Source: Streptomyces paradoxus (lineage in GTDB: Bacteria; Actinomycetota; Actinomycetes; Streptomycetales; Streptomycetaceae). From it: a DNA stretch of 64,000 bases. Shown here in pieces: positions 1 through 7,742 of the stretch (position 1 is its first letter; each line of letters starts with the position of its first letter). The stretch is taken from contig NZ_JACHGV010000011.1 of NCBI RefSeq assembly GCF_014202475.1, forward strand, positions 1 to 64,000, read 5' to 3'. A model generated the notes under the pieces. That model ran no database searches, was not told where the DNA came from, and saw only the letters and a list, made by a program, of their open reading frames with translations. A program made the translations under genes and the position numbers.

Positions 1-110
1 CCCGGGCAACCGCGCGGGGAGGCCCCTGGGGCCCCCCGGGGCGCTCCACCCCCGGGGCCCCCCGGGTCCCCCCCGTGGGGCGTCCCCCGGGCGGACCCCC
101 GGGGGCAACG
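1..110. other. Low-complexity G/C-run sequence at window edge
   Basis: About 110 bases made almost only of C and G runs with repeated CCCGGG and GGGGCCC blocks. It does not continue the acyl-CoA dehydrogenase reading frame that becomes recognisable from about position 111. It looks like a poor-quality or misassembled contig end rather than biological sequence, although a very GC-rich natural repeat cannot be excluded. Confidence 0.55.
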
Positions 111-497
111 CCACAGGTCGAGTCCGGCTCCGTCTCCGTCTTCAACGACACGGCGTTGCGCGACCGGGTCGCCGACGCCGTCATCGGCGCGCGCGCCTAC
201 CAGCTGTTCACCTACGCGCAGGCCTCGCGCATCGCCGCGGGTGGATCGATCGGCCCGGAGTCCAGCCTCAACAAGGTCTTCTGGTCCGAGCTGGACATCG
301 CCCTGCACGAGACCGCCCTCGACCTGCTGGGCCCCTACGGCGAGCTGTCCGACGAGGCCGGCGAAGCGCCGGCGCACGGCAGTTGGGCCGAGGGCCACAC
401 CTTCTCGCTGGCCGGGCCGATCTACGCCGGCACCAACGAGATCCAGCGCGACATCATCGCGGAGCGGCTGCTCGGCCTGCCCAAGGGACGCCGGTGA
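111..497 (+). CDS. Acyl-CoA dehydrogenase, C-terminal part (5' end missing)
   Basis: C-terminal all-helical domain of a FadE-type flavoprotein that would introduce an alpha,beta double bond into an acyl-CoA. The recognisable protein runs from about position 111 and ends with the family signature YAGTNEIQ followed by RDIIAERLLGLPK. The N-terminal and middle domains are missing because the window starts in low-complexity sequence. The stop codon overlaps the ATG of the next dehydrogenase (TGATG), so the two are translationally coupled. Paired genes of this kind often encode alpha2-beta2 heteromeric dehydrogenases in steroid catabolism. The substrate is inferred only from the adjacent ipd genes. 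Confidence 0.8.
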   Translation, partial: PQVESGSVSVFNDTALRDRVADAVIGARAYQLFTYAQASRIAAGGSIGPESSLNKVFWSELDIALHETALDLLGPYGELSDEAGEAPAHGSWAEGHTFSLAGPIYAGTNEIQRDIIAERLLGLPKGRR

Positions 498-1498
498 TGC
501 GTTTCCTCCTCGACGACGGGCAGCGGGAATTCGCCCGCACCCTGGACGGCATGCTGAGATCCGCCGGCACACCCGGCGTCGTACGGTCCTGGGCGTCCGG
601 CGACCACGTACCCGGGCGCGCCTTGTGGGCCAGGCTGGCGGAGGCGGGCGTCTTCGCCCTCGCCATTCCGGAGGAGCACGAGGGCCTGGGCATGCTGCCC
701 GTCGAACTGGCCGTCGCTTTCGGTGAGCTGGGCCGTTATGCCGTTCCCGGTCCGCTGGCCGAGACGGTCGCCGCGGGTGCCCTGCTGGGCCGGCTCGGGG
801 GCGACGCGGCCCACGTCTGGCTGCCGCAGCTCGCGTCCGGCAAGGCCGTGGCGTCCCTGTGCGTCATGTCGCACGGGAGCAGCCCGTACGCGCTGGACGC
901 CGACGTCGCGGACGCGGTGTTCGTGGTGGACGGTGACACCGTACGGCTCGCGGACTCGCACGGCCCGGTGCAGCCGTCGGCCGACCCCGCCCGGAGGCAG
1001 GCCCGCCCGCTCGGAGGAGTCGTGCTCATGCGGGGGCCCATGGTGACAGCGGCCGCCGCGTACGCCGCCGATGTGGCGGCGCTGGTCACCGCCGCGCAGG
1101 CCCTCGGGGTGGGGCGGGCACTGCTGGAACGCACGGTGGAGTACGTGCGGCAGCGCACCCAGTTCGGGATGGCCGTCGGCTCGTTCCAGGCGGTGAAGCA
1201 CCGTCTGGCCGACACCCTCATCGCCCTGGAGTTCGCCCAGCCGCTGGTGTACTCCGCCGCCCTTTCCCTGGCCGCGGACGATCCGGCGGCGGGCCGGGAG
1301 GTGGCCGCGGCGAAGGTGTCCGCTTGCGAAGCGGCGTACGCGGCGGCGCGTACGGCCCTGCAACTCCACGGCGCCGTCGGCTACACCGAGGAACTGGATC
1401 TGTCCCTGTGGATCCGCAAGGCCCGCCCCCTGCGCGGCGCTTGGGGTACTCCGGCCGTATGCCGAGCCCGGGTACTGGCAGGCGGAGCAGTGCGATGA
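497..1498 (+). CDS. Acyl-CoA dehydrogenase, second subunit
   Basis: Protein of 333 aa with acyl-CoA dehydrogenase organisation: N-terminal helical part with DDGQREFARTL, a short middle beta domain, and a C-terminal helical domain (ERTVEYVRQRTQFG, then LQLHGAVGYTEE). The QFG and LHG-GYT motifs are typical of FAD-binding acyl-CoA dehydrogenases. The start is the ATG overlapping the upstream stop. It is shorter than the usual 380 aa, like the partner subunits of heteromeric FadE pairs. It probably acts with the upstream subunit on a steroid ring-degradation CoA ester (inference from the neighbourhood). It converges on the ipdC end, 16 bp away. Confidence 0.85.
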   Translation: MRFLLDDGQREFARTLDGMLRSAGTPGVVRSWASGDHVPGRALWARLAEAGVFALAIPEEHEGLGMLPVELAVAFGELGRYAVPGPLAETVAAGALLGRLGGDAAHVWLPQLASGKAVASLCVMSHGSSPYALDADVADAVFVVDGDTVRLADSHGPVQPSADPARRQARPLGGVVLMRGPMVTAAAAYAADVAALVTAAQALGVGRALLERTVEYVRQRTQFGMAVGSFQAVKHRLADTLIALEFAQPLVYSAALSLAADDPAAGREVAAAKVSACEAAYAAARTALQLHGAVGYTEELDLSLWIRKARPLRGAWGTPAVCRARVLAGGAVR

Positions 1499-1514
1499 AG
1501 CTGACTGCCGGTAG

Positions 1515-2579
1515 TCACAGGCCAGTCGTGAGTCTGCCGAGCGTGGCGTGTGCCTCCGCCATGATCCTGTCGACGAGTTCGGCGCAGGACGGCAGGTCGT
1601 CGATCAGCCCCCCGACCTGACCGCAGGCCATCACACCGAGGTCGGTGCGGCCCTCGACCATCGCGGCCTTGAGCAGCATCGGGGTGTTGGCGGCCAGGAG
1701 GACCTGGCTCCAGGTCAGTTCCCTGCCGTGTTTCATGGCGAGACCGTCGCGCACCATGCCGGCCCAGCTCATGCCGGAGTCCCGCCTGAAGGCGGAGGCG
1801 TGCCTCAGCGCGCGCAGCAGGGATGCCGTGCTGCCGGAGCGCTCCAGCGCGTCCACCAGGTCGGTGCGCAGCATCCGGTGGGGCAGGCCGTCGACCTTGG
1901 TGGTGACGGTGACGTCCTGGACGCCCGCCGCGAGGTAGCGGGCCTTGACCGCATCGGGGACGGTGCTGTCGGAGGTCAGCAGGAAGCGCGTGCCCATGGC
2001 GATGCCGGCAGCGCCGTAGGCCAGGGCCGCCACCAGTCCGCGTCCGTCCCGGAAGCCGCCCGCGGCGATGACGGGGATGTCCACGGCGTCCACGACCTGC
2101 GGCAGCAGCACCGTGGTGGCGACGCTGCCGGTGTGGCCGCCGCCCTCCCCGCCCTGCACCAGCACGGCGTCGGCGCCCCAGGCCGCGACCTTCTCGGCAT
2201 GTCTCCGGGCGCCCACCGAGGGGATGACGACCACGTCGGCGTCCTTCAGGCGGGCGATCAGCTCCGGCCGGGGCGCGAGCGCGAACGAGGCAACTTTCAC
2301 GCCCTCGTCGAGGATGATCCGCACCCTCTCCCCCGCGTCCGAGGCGTCGGCCCGCAGGTTGACCCCGAAGGGCGCGCCGGTGCGGGACTTGACCTCGCGC
2401 ACGGCCGAGCGGAGCTGTTCCGGCGTCATGGTGGCGGACGCGAGGATGCCCAGGGCTCCGGCGTTGGCGGCGGCGGAGACGAGGCGGGGTCCGGCGACCC
2501 AGCCCATGCCGGTCTGGACGATGGGGGTACGCACTCCGACGAGTTCGGTGAGGGCCGTGGCGATCGCGGTGTCACTCAT
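1515..2579 (-). CDS. ipdC: IpdC-like flavin-dependent reductase (nitronate monooxygenase fold)
   Basis: A 354-aa TIM-barrel flavoprotein of the nitronate monooxygenase/2-nitropropane dioxygenase superfamily. It shows PIVQTGMGWVAGPRLV near the N-terminus, QGGEGGGHTG in the middle and AAGGFRDGRGL before the FMN-phosphate loop. It is the last gene of a four-gene operon and its ATG overlaps the ipdB stop by 4 nt. In Mycobacterium IpdC (Rv3553) acts on hydroxylated ring-C/D propionate-CoA intermediates of steroid breakdown. The same order echA20-ipdA-ipdB-ipdC here is the main reason for the name. A generic nitronate monooxygenase is the alternative. Confidence 0.82.
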   Translation of the reverse strand: MSDTAIATALTELVGVRTPIVQTGMGWVAGPRLVSAAANAGALGILASATMTPEQLRSAVREVKSRTGAPFGVNLRADASDAGERVRIILDEGVKVASFALAPRPELIARLKDADVVVIPSVGARRHAEKVAAWGADAVLVQGGEGGGHTGSVATTVLLPQVVDAVDIPVIAAGGFRDGRGLVAALAYGAAGIAMGTRFLLTSDSTVPDAVKARYLAAGVQDVTVTTKVDGLPHRMLRTDLVDALERSGSTASLLRALRHASAFRRDSGMSWAGMVRDGLAMKHGRELTWSQVLLAANTPMLLKAAMVEGRTDLGVMACGQVGGLIDDLPSCAELVDRIMAEAHATLGRLTTGL

Positions 2580-3349
2580 GCGGGCACCTCACGGTCGCGG
2601 GCGCCCTTCGGGTCGATGACCTCCCGGACGAGGCGCAGCTCCTCGGTGGTGGGCTCACGGGTGTACGGCACGTCGCCCGGGACGGTGAGGGCGAAGCCGG
2701 TGGCCGCCAGGATCTGCTCGACCGTGACCCCCGGGTGCCGTGAGCGCAGCCGCATGGTGTGATCCGGGGTGGCGAAGTCGAAGACCCCCAGGTTGCTGAT
2801 CACCTCCGGGACGTGGTGGAAGCGGGTGGCCGACCAGCCGGCCTCGGCCGCGCGGTCGTATCCGACTCCGCACACCATGTCCACCTGCTCCACGAACACG
2901 CGCGGGGAGTGCTTGGGCACCCAGTAACTGGTCGGGTTGTTCAGGGTGTTGATCGGTGCGCCCCGGACGCCCAGCAGTTGCCGGGCAGGACGGGCCCAGT
3001 CGCCGATGCAGGAGATGTTCTGATTGCCGTGGCGGTCGATCTGACTGGCGCCCATCATCACGTGCCGTCGTCCCGTGGCCACGAGCGCCAGGTGCTGACG
3101 GTAGGGCAGCCAGCCCTCCACCACCTGAGGGCGGGCTCCGAGCGCAGGGACGTCGCCGATCAGCAGTGCCTCGCCGTCGGTGAGCAGCAGGTCGGGCGCG
3201 AACGTCAGCTTGGCCAGCCGGGCGCCGACGGCGGGGACGGTGCCCATGGGGGCGGCCAGGACTTCCCCGGCGTGGCGCCAGGCCTCCGCGCAGGCGACCA
3301 CGCAGTACTCGGCGCGCGTCACGCCGGTCGTCGTCCCGCCGCTGCTCAT
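2576..3349 (-). CDS. ipdB: IpdB, beta subunit of ring-opening CoA hydrolase (CoA-transferase family I fold)
   Basis: A 257-aa protein of the CoA-transferase beta type. Motifs include TREYCVVACAEAWRHAG (as TRAEYCVV here), an LAKLTFAPDLLLTDGEA stretch and HVMMGASQIDRHGNQN, which resemble mycobacterial IpdB. With IpdA it would hydrolytically open ring C of the last cyclic CoA ester in steroid catabolism, rather than transfer CoA. It overlaps ipdA and ipdC by 4 nt (ATGA), so the two subunits would be made stoichiometrically. It is cytoplasmic. Confidence comes from similarity plus conserved order. Confidence 0.88.
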   Translation of the reverse strand: MSSGGTTTGVTRAEYCVVACAEAWRHAGEVLAAPMGTVPAVGARLAKLTFAPDLLLTDGEALLIGDVPALGARPQVVEGWLPYRQHLALVATGRRHVMMGASQIDRHGNQNISCIGDWARPARQLLGVRGAPINTLNNPTSYWVPKHSPRVFVEQVDMVCGVGYDRAAEAGWSATRFHHVPEVISNLGVFDFATPDHTMRLRSRHPGVTVEQILAATGFALTVPGDVPYTREPTTEELRLVREVIDPKGARDREVPA

Positions 3350-4212
3350 GACGGCTGCTCCGCGTGGAAGGCCTTGACGGCGGCCTGGTAGGCCTCTTCG
3401 TCGCCGGAGAGGAACCGCTCGGTGAACCTCTGCCAGGCGTCCGGGTCGCGGGCGGCCCGGGCATAGGCCTGCTGGAACGCCTCGTCGCGTTCATGGTCCG
3501 GGACGCAGGAGGTGAAGTGCGCCCCGTTCGGGGTCTGTACGACGCCGTTCACGAAGGCCCGTTTGACCAGCAGCGTCTGCGGACCCGCTTCCTTGAGCAG
3601 GTCGGCGGTGTCGACGATCCGCTCGCAGGAGACGTAGGAGGCGGCAGCGGCCTGGCAGAAGAGGTCGTCGAAGTACGGGTCGGGCCCGAGGTACTGCGCG
3701 TTGCCCTGCGGGTCCGCCCGGTTGAGGTGGACGAGCGCCGCGTCCAGGCGCAGGGCGGGCACCGCGACGAGTTCCTCGGCGTCCTCGTAGGGCGAGGTGA
3801 CCGTACGCAGGTGCGGGTTGACCTTCATGACGTCGGAACCGAGGCCGGCCCGGACCGGCAGGAAGGGCAGTCGCTGCGCGGCGGCGGTCAGGCCCCACAT
3901 GAACATCGCCTCGTCCAGCTCCACCAGGTCGAAGGCCCCGCGCTGCCGGGCCGCGGTGAAGTGCGGTTCCAGGGGGACGGAGTCGAGGGTGGCGAACGGG
4001 GCCACGAGGGTGCGGATCCGTCCCGCCGCGGCGAGCAGACCGACGTCGGGACCGCCGTAGGACACCACGGTCAGGTCGGTGATGCCGGAGCGCAGCAGTG
4101 CGCGGACCAGGGCCATCGGCTTGCGGCGCGATCCCCAGCCGCCGATGCCCAGCGTCATGCCGGTGCGGAGCCGGCCGACCACCTGCTCGGCGGTCATCGT
4201 CTTGTCGCTCAA
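3346..4212 (-). CDS. ipdA: IpdA, alpha subunit of ring-opening CoA hydrolase
   Basis: A 288-aa CoA-transferase alpha-type protein with the IpdA signature GIGGWGSRRKPMA near the N-terminus, TVVSYGGPDVGLL, QRLPFLPVRAGLGSDV, and PALRLDAALVHLNRAD. It forms the heteromer with IpdB that opens the final steroid ring (known for Mycobacterium and Rhodococcus). The start is taken as TTG at 4212: it has a strong GGGGAGG Shine-Dalgarno 4 nt away and overlaps the echA20 stop. The next ATG, at 4197, lies too far from that site. Confidence 0.88.
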   Translation of the reverse strand: MSDKTMTAEQVVGRLRTGMTLGIGGWGSRRKPMALVRALLRSGITDLTVVSYGGPDVGLLAAAGRIRTLVAPFATLDSVPLEPHFTAARQRGAFDLVELDEAMFMWGLTAAAQRLPFLPVRAGLGSDVMKVNPHLRTVTSPYEDAEELVAVPALRLDAALVHLNRADPQGNAQYLGPDPYFDDLFCQAAAASYVSCERIVDTADLLKEAGPQTLLVKRAFVNGVVQTPNGAHFTSCVPDHERDEAFQQAYARAARDPDAWQRFTERFLSGDEEAYQAAVKAFHAEQPS

Positions 4213-4991
4213 CGCGCCTCCCCTTCCGGCGACTTGGACGGGGTGGAGGCCGAGGACGCCACGAACGCCTCGCGGTACCGGTCCGACACGCCGCTGAGGT
4301 TGGCCTCGAACGTGAAGCCCTGCTCGAAGCGGTAGCTGCGGCGGACGTCCACCGGGTCGATGCCGTTGATCGACGCCTTGGCGAAGCGGATGAGCTGCCC
4401 GTCCTTGGCGGCGATCTCCCTGGCCAGCTCCATCGCCGCGGCGTGCAGCTGCTCGCGCGGGACGACCCGCCAGACCGAGCCGTGGCGGTGCAGTTCGCCG
4501 GCCGTCACGGTGCGCGAGGTGTAGTAGAGCGTCCGCATCAGGTGCTGGGGAACCAGCCGGGCCAGATGGGTGGCCGCGCCGAGCGCACCCCGGTCCAGCT
4601 CGGGCAGCCCGAAGGTCGCGTCGTCGCTCGCCACGATCGAGTCGGCGTTGCCGACCAGGCCGATCCCGCCGCCGACGCAGAAGCCCTGCACGGCGGCGAC
4701 CACGGGGACCTCGCAGTCGTAGACCGCCGCGAACGCGTCGTAGCAGCCGCGGTTGGTGCCGACGAGCGCCGTGAACCCCTCGGTGCGCTGCATCTCCTTG
4801 ATGTCGGCGCCCGCGTTGAACCCGCGCCCCGTCGCGGTGAGGACGACGCAGCGCACGCCGGGGTCGGAACCGGCCGCGCGCACCGCGGCGGCCAGCTCGT
4901 ACCAGCCCTGCACAGGAAGGGCGTTGACCGGTGGGAAGTCCACGGTGATGACCGCGATGCCCTCTTCAGGGCTTGTGGTGGAGACACCCAT
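4209..4991 (-). CDS. echA20: EchA20-like enoyl-CoA hydratase/ring hydrolase
   Basis: A 260-aa crotonase-fold protein with the oxyanion-hole segments GFNAGADIKEM and GFCVGGGIGL. It is the first gene of the operon leading into ipdABC and starts with ATG at 4991. In Mycobacterium EchA20 hydrolyses ring D of the indanone-derived CoA ester just before IpdAB opens ring C. The identical context supports the same role here. Its promoter region (4992-5070) is shared with a divergent dehydrogenase and contains a KstR2-like palindrome. Confidence 0.85.
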   Translation of the reverse strand: MGVSTTSPEEGIAVITVDFPPVNALPVQGWYELAAAVRAAGSDPGVRCVVLTATGRGFNAGADIKEMQRTEGFTALVGTNRGCYDAFAAVYDCEVPVVAAVQGFCVGGGIGLVGNADSIVASDDATFGLPELDRGALGAATHLARLVPQHLMRTLYYTSRTVTAGELHRHGSVWRVVPREQLHAAAMELAREIAAKDGQLIRFAKASINGIDPVDVRRSYRFEQGFTFEANLSGVSDRYREAFVASSASTPSKSPEGEAR

Positions 4992-5012
4992 GAGCGGATC
5001 AGCTACCTTTCC

Positions 5013-5026
5013 ACCAAACGTTTGTT
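5013..5026. promoter_or_regulatory. KstR2-like palindromic operator in divergent promoter
   Basis: The minus strand reads AACAAACGTTTGGT, with a perfect 10-bp core CAAACGTTTG. The known KstR2 box is AnCAAGnnCTTGnT. Eight of its ten fixed positions match, and the two mismatches are symmetric (G to A, C to T). It lies between echA20 and the divergent dehydrogenase, where a TetR-type repressor could control both. No such regulator gene is in the window. Confidence 0.5.
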
Positions 5027-5070
5027 AGGCATGAAGGTAGCAGCGGAGTACGCCTCGCGGGAGGTCCCCC

Positions 5071-5847
5071 ATGGCAACGATCACCGATCTGAGCGGACGC
5101 GTGGCGGTGGTAACCGGCGGGACGAGGGGCGTGGGCGCGGGCATCACCCGGGCCCTGCTGGAGGCCGGAGCCGAGGTGGTGACCTGCGCCCGGCGCCCCG
5201 CGGACCGGCCGGTCGAAGCGGCTGGGCGCACCGCCCGGTTCCTTCCGGTCGACCTGCGTGACGCGGAGGCCGTCGGCGCCTTCTTCACGCAGGTGAGGAA
5301 CGAGTACGGCAGGCTGGACGTCCTCGTCAACAACGCCGGGGGCACGCCGTACCGGATGCTCGAACAGGGCGGGGCCGGACGGCACGCACGGGTCGTCGAG
5401 TTGAACCTGCTCGCCCCCCTGACCGCCTCCCTCGCCGCCTACGAGCTACTGCGTGCTCAGCCCGGCGGCGGGTCGATCGTCATGATCGGCAGTGTCAGCG
5501 GCAGCCGTCCGTCACCGGGCTCGGCGGCCTACGGTGCGGCCAAGGCCGGGCTGGAGCAGCTGGCCCGCAGCATGGCCGTGGAATGGGCCCCGCTGGTCAG
5601 GGTCAACACGCTGGTCCTCGGCATGGTGCGCACCGAGCTGTCGCATCTGCACTACGGCGACGAGGACGGCGTAGCGGCCGTCGGCCGCACGGTGCCGCTC
5701 GGCCGGCTCGCCGACCCGGCCGAAGTGGGCGACGCCTGTGTCTTCCTCGCCTCAGAACGCGCGGCGTACATCAGCGGCGCGAGCCTGCTCGTCCATGGGG
5801 GTGGCGAACGCCCGGCCTTCCTCGACGCCGCCACCGCCGGGAACTGA
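5071..5847 (+). CDS. Short-chain dehydrogenase/reductase (steroid ring catabolism context)
   Basis: Classical SDR of 258 aa. The cofactor motif TGGTRGVG lies at residues 15-22, NNAG at 87-90, and the catalytic Ser around 141-143 with Tyr154 and Lys158 (YGAAK). It would oxidise or reduce a hydroxy/keto group with NAD(P). A GGGAGG Shine-Dalgarno precedes the ATG. It is divergent from echA20-ipdABC and followed by a second SDR, the arrangement of Rv3548c/Rv3549c beside echA20 in Mycobacterium. The exact substrate cannot be read from sequence. Confidence 0.85.
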   Translation: MATITDLSGRVAVVTGGTRGVGAGITRALLEAGAEVVTCARRPADRPVEAAGRTARFLPVDLRDAEAVGAFFTQVRNEYGRLDVLVNNAGGTPYRMLEQGGAGRHARVVELNLLAPLTASLAAYELLRAQPGGGSIVMIGSVSGSRPSPGSAAYGAAKAGLEQLARSMAVEWAPLVRVNTLVLGMVRTELSHLHYGDEDGVAAVGRTVPLGRLADPAEVGDACVFLASERAAYISGASLLVHGGGERPAFLDAATAGN

Positions 5848-5885
5848 ACTCGCTTTCCAGACTTCCCATCGGAAGGACCCAGAGC

Positions 5886-6794
5886 ATGTCCGGACTGTGC
5901 AGCGAACGTGTCGCGATCGTCACCGGGGCGGGGCGCGGACTCGGCCGGGCGCACGCCCTCGCCCTCGCCGCCGAGGGCGCGAAGGTCGTCGTGAACGACC
6001 TCGGCGTCGGCCTCGACGGGACCGGTACCGAGACGGGGCCCGCGCGGCTCGTCGCCGACGAGATCGTTGCCCGCGGAGGGCAGGCGATCGCCCACGGCGG
6101 GGACATCGCCACGACGGAGGGCGCGGCCTCGTTGATCCGCACCGCCGTCGAGACCTACGGCCGCCTCGACACCCTGGTCAACAACGCCGGTTTCCTGCGC
6201 GACCGCATGCTGGTGAACCTCGACGAGGACGACTGGGACGCCGTCGTGCGCGTCCACCTCAAGGGGCACTTCCTTCCGCTGAAGCACGCGGCGGCCCACT
6301 GGCGCGCGGAGACCAAGGCCGGCCGCATCCCGGCAGCCCGGGTCGTCAACACCAGTAGCGGAGCTGGGCTGTCGGGGAGCGTCGGCCAGGGCAACTACTC
6401 CGCGGCCAAGGCCGGGATCATCGGGTTGACCCTGGTCGCCGCCGCCGAGATGGGCCGTTACGGCGTCCTGGTCAACGCCGTCGCTCCGGCGGCACGCACC
6501 CGGATGACCGAGGCGACGTTCGCCGAGACCATGGCGGCCCCCGACACCGGCTTCGACGCCATGGCGCCGGAGAACGTGTCCCCGCTCGTCGTGTGGCTCG
6601 GCTCCGCGGCCTCCGCCGGTGTGACGGGCCGGGTCTTCGAGGCGGAGGGCGGTCGCATCACGGTCATGGAGGGCTGGCGCCCCGGCCCCACGGCGGACAA
6701 GGGCGCCCGGTGGTCCCCGGCCGAGGCCGGGGAAGCCGCGCTGAAGCTCCTCGCGGAGGCGACGGCTCCGGAGCCGGTGTACGGGGCGCAGTAA
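5886..6794 (+). CDS. Short-chain dehydrogenase/reductase (long MFE-2-like type)
   Basis: A 302-aa SDR with TGAGRGLGRAHA at residues 13-24, a long insertion after the second beta strand (VVNDLGVGLDGTG), NNAG at 99-102, and catalytic Ser158, Tyr171 and Lys175. The insertion is typical of hydroxyacyl-CoA dehydrogenases related to peroxisomal multifunctional enzyme. The start at ATG 5886 is preceded by GGAAGGA; a longer in-frame reading upstream overlaps the preceding gene and is not used. It probably serves the same CoA-ester pathway as its neighbours. Confidence 0.85.
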   Translation: MSGLCSERVAIVTGAGRGLGRAHALALAAEGAKVVVNDLGVGLDGTGTETGPARLVADEIVARGGQAIAHGGDIATTEGAASLIRTAVETYGRLDTLVNNAGFLRDRMLVNLDEDDWDAVVRVHLKGHFLPLKHAAAHWRAETKAGRIPAARVVNTSSGAGLSGSVGQGNYSAAKAGIIGLTLVAAAEMGRYGVLVNAVAPAARTRMTEATFAETMAAPDTGFDAMAPENVSPLVVWLGSAASAGVTGRVFEAEGGRITVMEGWRPGPTADKGARWSPAEAGEAALKLLAEATAPEPVYGAQ

Positions 6795-6858
6795 GTTCCT
6801 GGTAGGTGGCTGACGCGGGCCGGGTGAAGCATCAGCAACAGCAGGCAACGGGCGTTTC

Positions 6859-7101
6859 CTAGCGCCAGGGATCGAGCGCGAGCTTGCCGCTGGTCTCGCC
6901 CGCCGCCAGTCGCTGCAGTACTGCCGGTCCCTCGGCCAGGCGATGAATCCGGGGTGTGCCGGGTGGGTAGACGCAGGCCGGCATCGTCATGTACTGGGCG
7001 AAGGATCCCGGGCCGGTTCCGACGACATGGGTGCCGAGTCGCAGGGCTCTCGACTCCGGCGCCGACGCCCTCGATCTCGCCGGCTGGGCCCGACCCCGCA
7101 T
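6859..7101 (-). pseudogene. Internally deleted medium-chain dehydrogenase/quinone oxidoreductase remnant
   Basis: Eighty codons join an N-terminal-like piece of a zinc-independent alcohol dehydrogenase/quinone reductase (LGTHVVGTGPGSFAQYM) directly to its C-terminus (IHRLAEGPAVLQRLAAGE, then SGKLALDPW). The Rossmann domain, normally about 200 residues, is absent, so this is best read as an internal deletion. It fills most of the gap between the SDR gene and tpg. No other gene was seen in 6795-7156. Confidence 0.6.
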
Positions 7102-7156
7102 CGATCGTAGGTACCCCGCCCTGCGGCATCGGCTGCCGTCACCGCGGCCTACGCCT

Positions 7157-7714
7157 TCAGTAGTCGAGGTCGATGTAGTCGATGTCGTTGATGGCGACGT
7201 CCGAGAGGTCCGTTGCGCGGGCTCCGCCGTCCTGGAAGTACGTGGTCCTGAATCCGTCGGCGATGATCTGACGCAGTTGCTGGTCGGTGGCGCCTGCTTC
7301 TCGGGCGTCGAACAGCTGCTGGGCGTATGCCGGGGGGAGGTGCACGGTGAGGCGGCGGAAGCGGCCGTCGTCGGTCGTGCCGACCGGTGCCGTGTAGCCG
7401 AAGCGGGCCCTGGTCTCCACCGTGATACCGCGCCTGGTGGCGGCCTCCTTGCGCCGGCGTCTGCGGACCTGGGGCTGCCATCGAGACCGGACGGCGGCGT
7501 CGATCCGCTGCTGGATGTCCTCCGGCGGGCGTTTGCGTTCGCCCGTGCGGTAGCGCTCCACCGACCGCTGGCTCACCCCGAGTTCCGCTGCGACGGCCCG
7601 TGTCGTCTTCAGCTGCCTCATCAGGAAGTTGATCTGGCCCTTGAGGGTCCTGGGTGGCAGGCGAGTGAAGGACTCCTGGTCGGCGCGCTCGATGGCGTCG
7701 TCGATTTCTCCCAC
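7157..7714 (-). CDS. tpg: Telomere terminal protein Tpg
   Basis: A 185-aa protein matching Streptomyces terminal proteins, which are covalently attached to the 5' ends of linear replicons and prime telomere end patching. It has an N-terminal helix-turn-helix (VAAELGVSQRSVERYRTGER, residues 41-60), a basic stretch RRRRRKEAATRRG, and an acidic tail. Thr114 lies in VGTTDDGRF; from memory, Thr114 is the residue reported to be deoxynucleotidylated in Tpg. The GTG start has an upstream GGGAAGGGA. It lies 28 bp after tap, the usual tap-tpg order. Confidence 0.92.
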   Translation of the reverse strand: MGEIDDAIERADQESFTRLPPRTLKGQINFLMRQLKTTRAVAAELGVSQRSVERYRTGERKRPPEDIQQRIDAAVRSRWQPQVRRRRRKEAATRRGITVETRARFGYTAPVGTTDDGRFRRLTVHLPPAYAQQLFDAREAGATDQQLRQIIADGFRTTYFQDGGARATDLSDVAINDIDYIDLDY

Positions 7715-7742
7715 GGCGTCAGTTCCCTTCCCGGGTCACACG

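Noticed and set aside
383..496. N-terminal extension of the second acyl-CoA dehydrogenase by 38 codons
   Set aside because: It lies in another frame of the upstream dehydrogenase and is basic and family-unlike; ATG 497 with stop-start overlap is the natural start.
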